From assembly GCA_031292665.1 (NCBI GenBank), contig JARLGR010000102.1, forward strand, positions 1 through 64,000: a DNA stretch of 64,000 nt, written 5' to 3'. Both the position numbers and the translations under genes were made by a program. Shown piece after piece: positions 56,771 to 64,000 of this stretch (its first letter is position 1; every line of letters starts with the position of its first letter). Source of the stretch: Mycobacterium sp. Lineage in GTDB: Bacteria > Actinomycetota > Actinomycetes > Mycobacteriales > Mycobacteriaceae. The notes beneath the pieces are model-generated. The model did no database searches, was not told the origin of the DNA, and saw nothing but the letters and a program-made list of their open reading frames with translations.

Positions 56771-57747
56771 GACCGGGCGATTACGACGAGTCCGACGTCA
56801 GGATCCGCTCCGGACGCGGCTCGCGCCCGCGCACCAAGACCCGTCCCGAGCACGCCGACGCCCGGCCCGCCATGGTGATCAGCGTCGATCGAGGTCGTTG
56901 GGGCTGCGTGCTGGGCGGGGATCCCGATCGCCCGGTGACGGCCATGCGCGCCCGCGAACTGGGCCGCACCCCGATCGTCGTCGGCGACGATGTCGACCTG
57001 GTCGGCGACCTGTCCGGGCGACCGGACACCCTGGTGCGAATCGTACGGCGCGCCGAGCGGCGAACGGTGTTGCGCCGCACCGCCGATGACACCGACCCCA
57101 CCGAGCGCGTGGTGGTCGCCAACGCCGACCAACTGCTGATCGTGGTGGCGATGGCCGACCCGCCCCCGCGCACCGGCCTGGTCGACCGGACGCTGATCGC
57201 CGCCTACGCGGGCGGGCTGACGCCGATCCTGTGTCTGACCAAGACGGACCTCGCCCCGCCGGAGCCGTTCGCCGAGCAGTTCGTCGACCTGGACCTGACG
57301 GTCGTCGCCGCGGGCCGCGACGATCCCCTGCTCGCGGTCGCGGACCTGCTTGTCGGCAAGATCACTGTGCTGCTGGGGCATTCCGGGGTCGGCAAGTCGA
57401 CGTTGGTGAACCGGCTTGTGCCCGCGGCGGATCGGGCCGTCGGCGAGGTGACCGACATTGGCCGGGGCCGGCACACCTCCACCCAGTCCGTGGCACTCCC
57501 GTTGGAGGGTTCCGGCTGGGTGATCGACACCCCGGGGATCCGCTCGTTCGGGTTGGCCCACATCCAGCCCGACGACGTCCTGATGGCGTTCTCGGACCTG
57601 GCCGAAGCGATCGGTGACTGCTCCCGCGGCTGCGGACACATGGGACCGCCGGCCGACCCCGAGTGCGCGCTGGACGCGCTGTCCGGGCCCGCCGGTCGCC
57701 GCGTCGCCGCGGCACGGCGACTGCTGGCGGCGCTGCACGAGAGTTAG
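56767..57747 (+). CDS. rsgA: Ribosome small-subunit-dependent GTPase RsgA
   Basis: 326 residues from TTG 56767 (reads (M)[10 protein letters not shown]), overlapping the aroA stop. An N-terminal OB fold precedes the circularly permuted GTPase: LTKTD (G4) comes before GHSGVGKST (G1) and DTPG (G3). The C-terminal zinc finger is [13 protein letters not shown]. It helps mature the 30S subunit. Corresponds to Rv3228. The upstream ATG at 56740 would fall inside aroA and is less likely. Confidence 0.93.
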   Translation: MRPGDYDESDVRIRSGRGSRPRTKTRPEHADARPAMVISVDRGRWGCVLGGDPDRPVTAMRARELGRTPIVVGDDVDLVGDLSGRPDTLVRIVRRAERRTVLRRTADDTDPTERVVVANADQLLIVVAMADPPPRTGLVDRTLIAAYAGGLTPILCLTKTDLAPPEPFAEQFVDLDLTVVAAGRDDPLLAVADLLVGKITVLLGHSGVGKSTLVNRLVPAADRAVGEVTDIGRGRHTSTQSVALPLEGSGWVIDTPGIRSFGLAHIQPDDVLMAFSDLAEAIGDCSRGCGHMGPPADPECALDALSGPAGRRVAAARRLLAALHES

Positions 57748-57814
57748 ACGGCGCTGGGCGCTTCGGCCTATCCCGCTACTGGGGGCCGCTTGGCGACGTG
57801 CGCGCCGTCCTTTC

Positions 57815-57859
57815 GATGCACATTCGCATCTTGTCATGCGTATCTGCATATTACGATGC
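57815..57859. promoter_or_regulatory. Phased GCAT/ATGC repeats before vapB
   Basis: Five alternating half-sites: GATGC 57815, GCATC 57826, ATGCG 57836, GCAT 57846 and ATGC 57856, spaced about 10 bases apart. They form overlapping inverted repeats (e.g. CGCAT-N6-ATGCG at 57825-57840) directly before the vapB ATG. Likely operator of the VapBC complex. Confidence 0.55.
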
Positions 57860-57863
57860 CGTC

Positions 57864-58109
57864 ATGCCTAAGACGGTTCAGATTCGCGACATTGATGATG
57901 GCGTGTATGCAGCCCTGGTGCGTCGTGCCGCGGATGAGGGGATAACGGTTCCCGAGCTGCTGCGCCGGGAGGCGGCCCGGTTGGCGGCGAGGCCGTCGGT
58001 CGCGCAGTGGCTGGCCCGCACCGGCCGCCGGCCTTCGGAGATATCCACGGCCGAGGTGCTGGCGACGTTGGACGAGTGGCGAGGCGAGTGGCCAGATGCT
58101 GGTCGTTGA
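57864..58109 (+). CDS. VapB-type antitoxin
   Basis: 81 residues. N-terminal VQIRDIDDGVYAALVRRAAD is a ribbon-helix-helix DNA-binding domain; the C-terminal part (STAEVLATLDEWRGEW) should wrap the toxin. ATG 57864. The last 14 bases overlap the toxin gene, the usual order antitoxin-toxin. Lies just after rsgA. Confidence 0.87.
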   Translation: MPKTVQIRDIDDGVYAALVRRAADEGITVPELLRREAARLAARPSVAQWLARTGRRPSEISTAEVLATLDEWRGEWPDAGR

Positions 58110-58491
58110 TGCATCGTGCCTGTTCGAAGTAGTCGCAGACACGCCAAGGTCAGGTGAGGTCGCGGCTCGCCTAGCCGCCGACGTCGACCAGGTGGCGCCG
58201 CACGTGATCGACGTTGAGGTGATGGGCGTGATCCGCGCTCAACACCTGCGCGGGCGGTTGGACGGCACGGCAGCCGGGCAGGCGATAGCTGATCTGCGGG
58301 ACTGGCCCGGGCAGCGGTTCGGGCACCGCTGGCTTCTGGAGCGGGTGCGGCAACTGCGCAATTCGGTGCGGGGATGGGACGCGTTCTACGTCGCGTTGGC
58401 GGAGGCGTTCGATGCCACACTGCTGACGTTGGACGCGCGACTTGCGCGAGCGCACGGCCCGAGTTGCCGGATTGAGGTCCTCGATCACTGA
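58096..58491 (+). CDS. VapC-type PIN-domain ribonuclease toxin
   Basis: 131 residues with the four acidic PIN-domain residues Asp5 (LVVDAS), Glu41 (IDVEVMG), Asp95 (GWDAFYVALAE) and Asp113 (TLDARLA), which bind Mg2+ for RNA cleavage. No lesion in the catalytic set, so it should be an active toxin neutralised by the partner before it. Target RNA unknown. Confidence 0.9.
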   Translation: MLVVDASCLFEVVADTPRSGEVAARLAADVDQVAPHVIDVEVMGVIRAQHLRGRLDGTAAGQAIADLRDWPGQRFGHRWLLERVRQLRNSVRGWDAFYVALAEAFDATLLTLDARLARAHGPSCRIEVLDH

Positions 58492-58496
58492 TCCAA

Positions 58497-58613
58497 GGGC
58501 AGCTCGCACGCTGCCGCCCGAGGCTTCCAGCGATTAGTGTCCGGCGTTGATTTCGATGGAAAGCGTTGTTGGGCAGCTAATTCCGGTGATGGCCTTCCAG
58601 GGGCAGCTCGCAC
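58497..58613. repeat. Short direct repeat GGGCAGCTCGCAC
   Basis: The 13-mer GGGCAGCTCGCAC occurs at 58497-58509 and 58601-58613, with a partial copy GGGCAGCT at 58571-58578. It fills the gap between vapC and the HxlR gene. Possibly duplication scars; no mobile element is visible. Confidence 0.4.
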
Positions 58614-58661
58614 AAGAGGCGAGTCGTCATGGCTGAGCACGCACCCGTCAGCGGCCCTCAA

Positions 58662-59135
58662 TCAGCCAGACCTGGCCAGCCGCATGCCGAGTTCATGAGG
58701 CGACACCAGATGCCCTTCGGTGCAGCGCATCTGGACTTCGGCGTCGGCGCCGCAGCCCAGATGCGTCAGCCGCAGCCGGCTGCGTCCCGGCAGGTGGCGC
58801 CGGCCCCATTCGAACAACGCCCACACCACCGGCATGAATTCGATGCCGGCCTCGGTGAGCACATACTCATCGCGACTGCGCTGCCCGGGCTCCCGGTAGA
58901 GCTGGCGCTTCAGCAGCCCCAGCTCGACCAGTTCGGCCAGCCGCGCCGACGTGGCGGCCTTGGTGATGCCCACGCGGCGAGCGAAGTCGTCGAACCGGGT
59001 GGTGCCGTAGTAGGCCTCGCGCATGATCAGCATCGCGGACTTGGTGCCAACGACCGTCATGGTCTTCTCGATCGCGCACTCGCCGACCGCCGACCAGGCG
59101 TCGCGGTCGGCCAGCGGCCCCTGCAGCAGTGTCAT
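58662..59135 (-). CDS. HxlR-family winged-helix regulator
   Basis: 157 residues from ATG 59135, with GGAGG eight bases upstream (the family-consistent choice among several nearby starts). The winged helix runs from GECAIEKTMTVVGTKSAMLI through RFDDFARRVGITKAATSARL and the wing YREPGQRSRDEYVLTEAG. Two extra cysteines in the tail (HLGCGADAEV, QMRCTEGH) form a possible metal or redox site. Divergent from the thiolase and separated by a palindrome, so it likely represses both. Confidence 0.88.
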   Translation of the reverse strand: MTLLQGPLADRDAWSAVGECAIEKTMTVVGTKSAMLIMREAYYGTTRFDDFARRVGITKAATSARLAELVELGLLKRQLYREPGQRSRDEYVLTEAGIEFMPVVWALFEWGRRHLPGRSRLRLTHLGCGADAEVQMRCTEGHLVSPHELGMRLARSG

Positions 59136-59169
59136 GCACATCACCTCCCGGTCTGGGTTGCTTTAAGCA

Positions 59170-59191
59170 TACCTAGATGTTTGCCTAGGTA
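59170..59191. promoter_or_regulatory. Palindromic operator between hxlR and thiolase
   Basis: TACCTAG (59170-59176), 8 bases, CTAGGTA (59185-59191): perfect 7-bp arms. A -10-like TATACT follows at 59200-59205, so the palindrome covers the -35 region of the thiolase promoter. Confidence 0.7.
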
Positions 59192-59223
59192 CACCTCCAT
59201 ATACTCAGATTCAAGGAGGAGCC

Positions 59224-60405
59224 ATGGCCGCAGGCCGTGATGCCGTCATCGTCGGGGCCGTCCGCACCCCCGTCGGCAAGGGCAAACCCAATGGCGCGTT
59301 GCACGACGTGCTGCCCGCCGACCTGCTGGCGCACAGCCTGCGGGAATTGGTAGCGCGCACCGGCGTGCAGCCGGCGCAGGTCGACGATGTCATCGCCGGT
59401 GCCGTCACCCAAGTCGGCGACCAAGCGGTCAACATCGCGCGCAATGCCCTGCTGGGCGCGGGACTCCCCGAGTCGGTTCCGGGCGTCACGATCGACCGGC
59501 AGTGTGGCAGCAGTCAGCAGGCCATCAGCTTCGCCGCCCAGGGCGTGCTCGCGGGCGCATACGACCTGGTGATCGCCGCAGGTGTGGAGTCGATGGGCCG
59601 CGTCCCGATGGGCAGCTCGGTGCTGCCGGGCAGCAACCCCTTCGGCGAGGACATGGCGCGGCGCTACCCGGACGGCCTGGTGCCCCAGGGCATCAGCGCC
59701 GAACTGATCGCCACGCGGTGGGGCTTCTCCCGCACCCAACTGGACGAATTCTCCGCCGGCAGCCACGAGAAGGCCGCCCGCGCCACCAAGGAGGGCCTCT
59801 TCGAGGACGAGCTGATCCCGATCGCCGGGCTTTCCACCGACGAATTCATCCGGCCAGGGACGACGGTCGATACGCTGGCCGGGTTGCGGCCGTCGTTCTA
59901 CAGCGATGCGATGAACGAGCGCTTCCCGCAGATCAATTGGTCGATCACGGCGGGCAACTCGTCGCCGCTATCCGACGGCAGCGCCGCGGTCTTGATCACC
60001 AGCAGCGACGTCGCCAAAAAGCTGGGCCTGCGACCGCTGGCCCGCATCCACACCGCCGCTGTGGTGGGCTCCGACCCGCTATACATGTTGACGGGAGTTA
60101 TTCCCGCCACCGAGAAGGTGCTGCGTCGCGCCGGGCTGACGCTGGCCGACATCGACGTGTTCGAGGTGAATGAGGCGTTCGCGCCAGTGGTTCTGGCCTG
60201 GGCTCACGACACCGGCGCGGATCTGGCCAAGACCAACGTCAACGGCGGCGCCATCGCTATCGGCCACCCGCTGGGCGCCAGCGGTGCCCGCATCATGACC
60301 ACGCTGGTCAACGCTCTGGAGCAGCGCGGAGGTCGCTACGGCTTGCAGACCATGTGCGAGGGCGGCGGGATGGCCAACGCCACCATCATCGAGCGGTTGG
60401 GCTAG
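59224..60405 (+). CDS. Acetyl-CoA acetyltransferase (thiolase)
   Basis: 393 residues. Nucleophilic Cys in DRQCGSSQQA, NEAFAPV with the active His/Asn, GGAIAIGHPLGASG with the catalytic His, and CEGGGMANA with the second Cys. Full-length and intact. GAGGAG precedes the ATG. It performs Claisen condensation or thiolytic cleavage; a biosynthetic or degradative role cannot be told. Operator upstream suggests control by the HxlR protein. Confidence 0.93.
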   Translation: MAAGRDAVIVGAVRTPVGKGKPNGALHDVLPADLLAHSLRELVARTGVQPAQVDDVIAGAVTQVGDQAVNIARNALLGAGLPESVPGVTIDRQCGSSQQAISFAAQGVLAGAYDLVIAAGVESMGRVPMGSSVLPGSNPFGEDMARRYPDGLVPQGISAELIATRWGFSRTQLDEFSAGSHEKAARATKEGLFEDELIPIAGLSTDEFIRPGTTVDTLAGLRPSFYSDAMNERFPQINWSITAGNSSPLSDGSAAVLITSSDVAKKLGLRPLARIHTAAVVGSDPLYMLTGVIPATEKVLRRAGLTLADIDVFEVNEAFAPVVLAWAHDTGADLAKTNVNGGAIAIGHPLGASGARIMTTLVNALEQRGGRYGLQTMCEGGGMANATIIERLG

Positions 60406-60448
60406 ACGAGCCGTACGACCCGTCCTGTTGACCGGGTCGGGGTTCCGC

Positions 60449-61102
60449 TCACCCCCCGGATTGGCGTCCCAGACCGGCGAGCAGCGCGGTCAAGGTCTGC
60501 ACCGCTTCATCACGGGCGGCGTATGGCTCTGTCGAGTTGGCGATCAGTAGTGCGGCTTCGTCGGCGGAAGCCAAAAGAACGTGGGCTAGGACTTCGACCG
60601 GCTGGCCCGGCGGGAGGTCGCCCTCTTCGACGGCACGTTGCAGCATCGCTTTGATAGCTCCTAATCCGTATTGGCTTTCTAGCTCTCGCCAACGTCGCCA
60701 GCCAAGGACGGCAGGTCCGTCGATCAGGAGGATCCTCTGAACATGGGCGGTAAGGGATGCGTCCAGAAAGCCGAGTAGTCCTCGCGTCAGCAATCTGAGC
60801 GCCCCCTCATTGGGGTCCCAGAGGTTCTCGGCGGCGGTGACGATCAGCTCTTCTTCAACGCTGATGAAGACGGCTTCGAACAGCGCCTTCTTGTCAGCGA
60901 AATGATGGTAGAGCGCACCCCTGGTGCCGACTCCCGCAGCGGCGACGATTTCCTCGGTACCGGTTTGGTGGTAGCCCTTCTCGACGAAAAGCGCACGGGC
61001 TGCACTCAGCAACGCGGCACGCGTTGCTGCTGCCTGCGAGGCCCGCCGCGCTTTGGTATCGAGGCGCTCGCCGTCGTCGGCCATTTCATCAGCGTATTGC
61101 AT
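60449..61102 (-). CDS. TetR-family regulator
   Basis: 217 residues from ATG 61102. The HTH is GTEEIVAAAGVGTRGALYHHFADKK (about residues 48-72). The C-terminal domain is typical for small-ligand TetR proteins. Its start codon lies inside a palindrome it probably binds. Divergent from the epoxide-hydrolase-like gene, the natural target. Confidence 0.9.
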   Translation of the reverse strand: MQYADEMADDGERLDTKARRASQAAATRAALLSAARALFVEKGYHQTGTEEIVAAAGVGTRGALYHHFADKKALFEAVFISVEEELIVTAAENLWDPNEGALRLLTRGLLGFLDASLTAHVQRILLIDGPAVLGWRRWRELESQYGLGAIKAMLQRAVEEGDLPPGQPVEVLAHVLLASADEAALLIANSTEPYAARDEAVQTLTALLAGLGRQSGG

Positions 61103-61133
61103 ACAGGTTGCATGTCACCTACAGTCTGTATGC
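61099..61133. promoter_or_regulatory. Palindrome between tetR and epoxide hydrolase gene
   Basis: GCATACAG (61099-61106), 19 bases, CTGTATGC (61126-61133): perfect 8-bp arms overlapping the tetR start. Spacing of the arms suits two TetR half-sites across the divergent promoters. Confidence 0.65.
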
Positions 61134-61175
61134 GAAGTCGCATCCTCTTCCCCATTCGACTCGTGGAGGCTGTCA

Positions 61176-61589
61176 ATGTCCGATCCCATCGAGGTGGTTC
61201 GCCAGTTCTGCGCAGCGATGGAAAAGCGGGATCCCGAGGCGTTACGCCCATTCCTTGCTCCCGGCGTGGCCTATCAAAACGTTGGCATGCCAGCGTTTAC
61301 CGGCGTCGATGCGGTTGTGGAGAACATGGGCGCTCAATTCTCGATGTTCCCGGACGCCTATGCATTCGAGGTTGTGAACATCGCCAGCGACGGTCCCGTT
61401 GTATTGACCGAACGGCTTGACTACATCCAAGCGCCTGACGGCACGAAGCCAGCGATTCCCGTCATGGGCACTTTCGTACTCGACGCCAGCGGGAAGATTA
61501 CTCGCTGGACCGACTACTTCGATGTCTCTTTGATAGTCAAGCTTTTACAGGGCGAAGACATTAGCGCGTTGGTCCCCGCGACCGCTTAA
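61176..61589 (+). CDS. Limonene-1,2-epoxide hydrolase-like protein
   Basis: 137 residues of the SnoaL/LEH fold. Tyr33 and Asn35 (VAYQNVGMP), Arg80 and Asp82 (TERLDY), and Asp113 (RWTDYFD) occupy the positions of Tyr53, Asn55, Arg99, Asp101 and Asp132 of Rhodococcus limonene epoxide hydrolase, with constant offset. So the full catalytic set is present. M. tuberculosis EphG is a related protein. ATG 61176 follows GGAGG. Likely opens a lipid or terpene epoxide. Confidence 0.88.
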   Translation: MSDPIEVVRQFCAAMEKRDPEALRPFLAPGVAYQNVGMPAFTGVDAVVENMGAQFSMFPDAYAFEVVNIASDGPVVLTERLDYIQAPDGTKPAIPVMGTFVLDASGKITRWTDYFDVSLIVKLLQGEDISALVPATA

Positions 61590-61602
61590 TCGCGGCGGAG
61601 TC

Positions 61603-61681
<79 letters not shown>

Positions 61682-61780
61682 CTCAAGAACCTCACGCTGC
61701 CCTGGGGACACCGGCAGAGCCGGAGCGGGTCGCCTCATGCTGTGAATCATACAAGATAATCGCCAATTATTTGCAGGACA

Positions 61781-61990
61781 CACCACTAGTTGGGCCACTG
61801 CCATTCGGTCGGTGATGTCACAGCGCATCTTCGTGCAGTCGATGCGCATGGCGGCGAGTTGAGCCGCGGCGGCATCCAGGCGGTCTTTGCTGGCGTCGCA
61901 GATGACGACGGTGCGATGCCGTCCGATCAGCTTCGCAGCGGCAAGCCCCATGCCTCCAGCCCCACAAGTGACGACGGATACCTGACCCAC
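61781..61990 (-). pseudogene. SDR N-terminal fragment
   Basis: About 70 codons from GTG 61990 (AAGGAAG upstream): VSVVTCGAGGMGLAAAKLIG is an SDR cofactor loop and CDITDRMAVAQLV its fourth strand/helix. The similarity ends at 61783-61792, which repeats the 10 bases CCACTAGTTG also found at 61987-61996 across the start codon. The catalytic YxxxK half is missing, so the product cannot be an enzyme. Confidence 0.7.
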
Positions 61991-62004
61991 TAGTTGCTCT
62001 TCCT

Positions 62005-63015
62005 TTAGGTAAAGGTCACGACGACCTTGCCGGCGGCCCCCGGTGTCGATGCCAGCCGGAGGGCGTCGTCGACGTCGGCGAAGGGGATGGTGTGGCTGAC
62101 GATGAGCGCGTACTTCTCCCAGTTGGCGATGAGGTCTTTGGTGACTTCGAAGATTTCGTCGGGGTAGCCCATGGAGCCGACGATGGTGATTTCGTTGCTC
62201 ATGACGTTGACGAATTCGACTGGGACAGGTTCTTTGTGCACGCCGACGATGCAGAGGGTGGCGTTCTTCTTGGCTGCGGCGAGCGCAGTGTCGACGACCG
62301 GTTTTGCGCCGGCGGTGTCAAGGTAGATGTCGGTGCCTGCTTTGCCGGGGAACATCGCCTCGCCTTCGCCGTGCAATTCGATGAGGCGGGCGACGACGTC
62401 TTCGTCGGCGGAGTTGATCACGGCGTCGGCGCCGATCTTGAGGGCCTTATCCAAGCGTTCCGGAATGAGATCGGTTACCACCACGTGGCTCACCCCGAGT
62501 GATTTGAACGCCAGTACCGCGCCGAGTCCAATCGGACCCGCGCCGAACACGACGACCTTGTCCCCGGGTTGTGGTTTGCAGCGGTTGACGCCGTGGCGGG
62601 CGACGGCCATCGGTTCGTTGAGGGCGGCGACTTCGAACGGGATGTGGTCGGGGATGACCTCCAGACTGGTTCCCCGGACGGCGTCTTCGATCAACAGGAA
62701 CTCGGCGAGGGCGCCTGTCGCGCCGCCGTTGCCGATGATGCCGCTGGGTGCGGCCATGGGGTTGACGACAACGTGGTCACCGACGGCGATGTCGGTCACG
62801 TCGGCGCCGACTTCGACGATTTCACCGGCGGGTTCGTGACCCAGTGGGGTGTGATTCTGGCGGGGCGGGATGCCGCCGATGGTGATGTAGAAGGCGTCGG
62901 ATCCGCAGATGCCGCAGGCCCGCATGCGGACCAGCACGTCTTTGGCGCCGATGGTGGGTGTGTCGGCGTCGACGACCTCGGCCGAGCCTGGGCCGGTCAC
63001 CATGGACATCTTCAT
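62005..63015 (-). CDS. Zinc-dependent medium-chain dehydrogenase
   Basis: 336 residues of the MDR family. Catalytic zinc ligands in ACGICGSD and GHEPAGE are present; the NAD-binding loop is VVFGAGPIGLGAV. The four-cysteine structural zinc lobe normally between them is absent (VVVNPMAAPSGIIGNGG there), which shortens the protein. Threonine/sorbitol dehydrogenase-like. ATG with GAGGAG upstream. Third gene of the sulfotransferase-VOC-dehydrogenase unit. Confidence 0.9.
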   Translation of the reverse strand: MKMSMVTGPGSAEVVDADTPTIGAKDVLVRMRACGICGSDAFYITIGGIPPRQNHTPLGHEPAGEIVEVGADVTDIAVGDHVVVNPMAAPSGIIGNGGATGALAEFLLIEDAVRGTSLEVIPDHIPFEVAALNEPMAVARHGVNRCKPQPGDKVVVFGAGPIGLGAVLAFKSLGVSHVVVTDLIPERLDKALKIGADAVINSADEDVVARLIELHGEGEAMFPGKAGTDIYLDTAGAKPVVDTALAAAKKNATLCIVGVHKEPVPVEFVNVMSNEITIVGSMGYPDEIFEVTKDLIANWEKYALIVSHTIPFADVDDALRLASTPGAAGKVVVTFT

Positions 63016-63040
63016 CGATGACTCCTCAACGAGTTGCGAT

Positions 63041-63499
63041 TCATGCCTTCATCATTTCCAGGAAGCCGGGCCAGTCGGGGAACAGTGCGCGGTCGACGAC
63101 CTCGATGCGCACTCCGGCGGGGTCGGTGTAGTAGGCGAAGGTGGACAGCTCCTCGCCAATGGGGCGGGCTTCCTGGCGGTAGCCGGCGCCTTCGAGGGTG
63201 CTCGCAGTGGCGGTGATGTCGTCGACCCAGTAGCCCAGGTGGTGTGCCGCCATGCCGGGCCTAGCGGCCCAGATGGTGCCCGGAACCTGTTGCACCAGTT
63301 CTAAATGTGGTGCTTGCAGTGAGTAGATGAACTTGAACGGCACCTCGTAGTCCCCTTCGGCGGTGGTGACCGCCAGGGCGTACTCGACCGGTTTGGTCCA
63401 CTCATATCCGGACACGGCGGTCAGTCGTTCCGCGGCGGCGTCGATGTCGTTGACGATCAATCCGACGTGGTAGAGATCGGTCGGCGGTAACGCGCTCAC
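63041..63499 (-). CDS. VOC-family (glyoxalase-fold) protein
   Basis: 152 residues, GTG start at 63499 overlapping the sulfotransferase stop (GTGA). Two beta-alpha-beta-beta-beta modules: LYHVGLIVNDIDAAAERL with the first metal His, HHLGYWVDDITATASTLEGAG, and the metal Glu in VRIEVVDRA. It could be an epimerase, dioxygenase or lyase. 25 bases before the dehydrogenase. Confidence 0.88.
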   Translation of the reverse strand: MSALPPTDLYHVGLIVNDIDAAAERLTAVSGYEWTKPVEYALAVTTAEGDYEVPFKFIYSLQAPHLELVQQVPGTIWAARPGMAAHHLGYWVDDITATASTLEGAGYRQEARPIGEELSTFAYYTDPAGVRIEVVDRALFPDWPGFLEMMKA

Positions 63500-64000
63500 G
63501 CGCCGGCCTCGAGTTCGATGTCGAACGTGGAAAGGTATTCGGCGAAGACTGGTTTCAGCATGTCCACGGTGAGGCCGTACTGGTCGAGGCTGTAGGAGTT
63601 GATCCCGAACAAGTCCTGGGGGTGTTCGGCGAGCCAGCTTCGCATTGCTGCTTCGACGTCGGCGCTCAGCGGGTCGTCGGCCCATTCGTAGATGCGGCGC
63701 ATCACGTCCAAGGGATCGCGCATCATCTCGTGGTAGTACATGTGGAAGAAGCGGTCGTCGCCGATGCGGTCGCGGGCCCGCAGAGGCCGTTGGACGTGGT
63801 AGCTCATCTGCTCCATGGCGTTGCGGCCCATGGCTTTCAGGTCGACGGCTTCGGGCTGCATGACCAGACCCTTGGGCAGCTTCCATAGATTGGCCAGTGA
63901 GCCCGTCGCCTTGTAGGGGTCTCTATGCGCCCAGATCAGCCGGGCGTCGGGGAACACTTCGAGTAATGCGTCGATGTGCACCGAGTGTGACGGCATCTTC
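63496..64000 (-). CDS. Sulfotransferase (C-terminal part)
   Basis: The last ~168 codons; the beginning lies beyond the right edge. K-x-PSHSVHIDALLEVFPDARLIWAHRDP is the PAPS-binding 3'-phosphate region (R of HRDP, S of SLANL) of the Stf-type sulfotransferases common in mycobacteria. The 5'-PSB loop is outside the window. First visible gene of the unit with VOC and dehydrogenase. Confidence 0.88.
   Translation of the reverse strand, partial: KMPSHSVHIDALLEVFPDARLIWAHRDPYKATGSLANLWKLPKGLVMQPEAVDLKAMGRNAMEQMSYHVQRPLRARDRIGDDRFFHMYYHEMMRDPLDVMRRIYEWADDPLSADVEAAMRSWLAEHPQDLFGINSYSLDQYGLTVDMLKPVFAEYLSTFDIELEAGA

Noticed and set aside
60417-60441. Short inverted repeat after the thiolase
   Set aside because: Five-base arms with a long loop, within chance for this GC content.

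Overview
The window is high-GC actinobacterial DNA and clearly mycobacterial. It carries a PE-domain protein, WhiB1, SigH/RshA, PdtaS, the MmpS-like and DUF3107 families and the ribosomal mini-protein bL37. The outer parts follow, from memory, the gene order of Mycobacterium tuberculosis Rv3202c to Rv3228. A PE-phosphatase protein without a PGRS tail, together with a large block absent from that order, suggests a slow-growing non-tuberculous species such as a member of the M. avium complex. The species itself is inference.

Left conserved arm (1-21.2 kb): the 5' part of adnA, a small acidic protein, a LipV-like hydrolase, an alkyltransferase-like DNA-repair protein, a TIGR02569 protein, moeZ, a DUF3152 metalloprotease-like protein, a TetR regulator, DUF3107, an MmpS-like protein, a ferritin-like protein, rhlE, a beta-propeller protein, a ParA homologue, gpm2-entC-GNAT in a coupled operon, a lipid kinase, whiB1, pdtaS, a biotinyl-domain protein, bL37, rshA-sigH and an SDR.

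Accessory block (21.2-53 kb), inserted where M. tuberculosis goes from Rv3224 almost directly to Rv3226c. It starts with a translationally coupled polyhydroxyalkanoate operon (fadD-phaC-phaZ-acyl-CoA dehydrogenase, minus strand) and a benzoylformate-decarboxylase-like gene with two matched operator-like palindromes upstream. A decayed stretch follows: a frameshifted CoA-transferase, a GMC-oxidoreductase tail and a frameshifted acyl-CoA synthetase. Then comes a stress and carbohydrate module: Bax-inhibitor-like membrane protein, coiled-coil protein, HdeD-like protein, GH63-like glucosidase, GlgX and a membrane alpha/beta hydrolase. The block ends with DUF5996, a sigma-factor stump, three PucR-type regulators (one with a premature stop), a second HdeD-like protein, a DUF3556 membrane protein coupled to a phytoene-desaturase-like flavoprotein, and a 3-hydroxyacyl-CoA dehydrogenase.

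Right conserved arm (53-57.8 kb): a PE-histidine phosphatase fusion, an SRAP protein, and aroA-rsgA.

Right accessory tail (57.8-64 kb): a VapBC toxin-antitoxin pair with phased GCAT/ATGC repeats; a divergent HxlR regulator and thiolase with a palindromic operator; a divergent TetR regulator and limonene-epoxide-hydrolase-like gene, also with a palindrome; thiolase and SDR fragments; and a sulfotransferase-VOC-zinc dehydrogenase operon running off the right edge. No tRNA, rRNA, CRISPR array or intact insertion sequence was seen.
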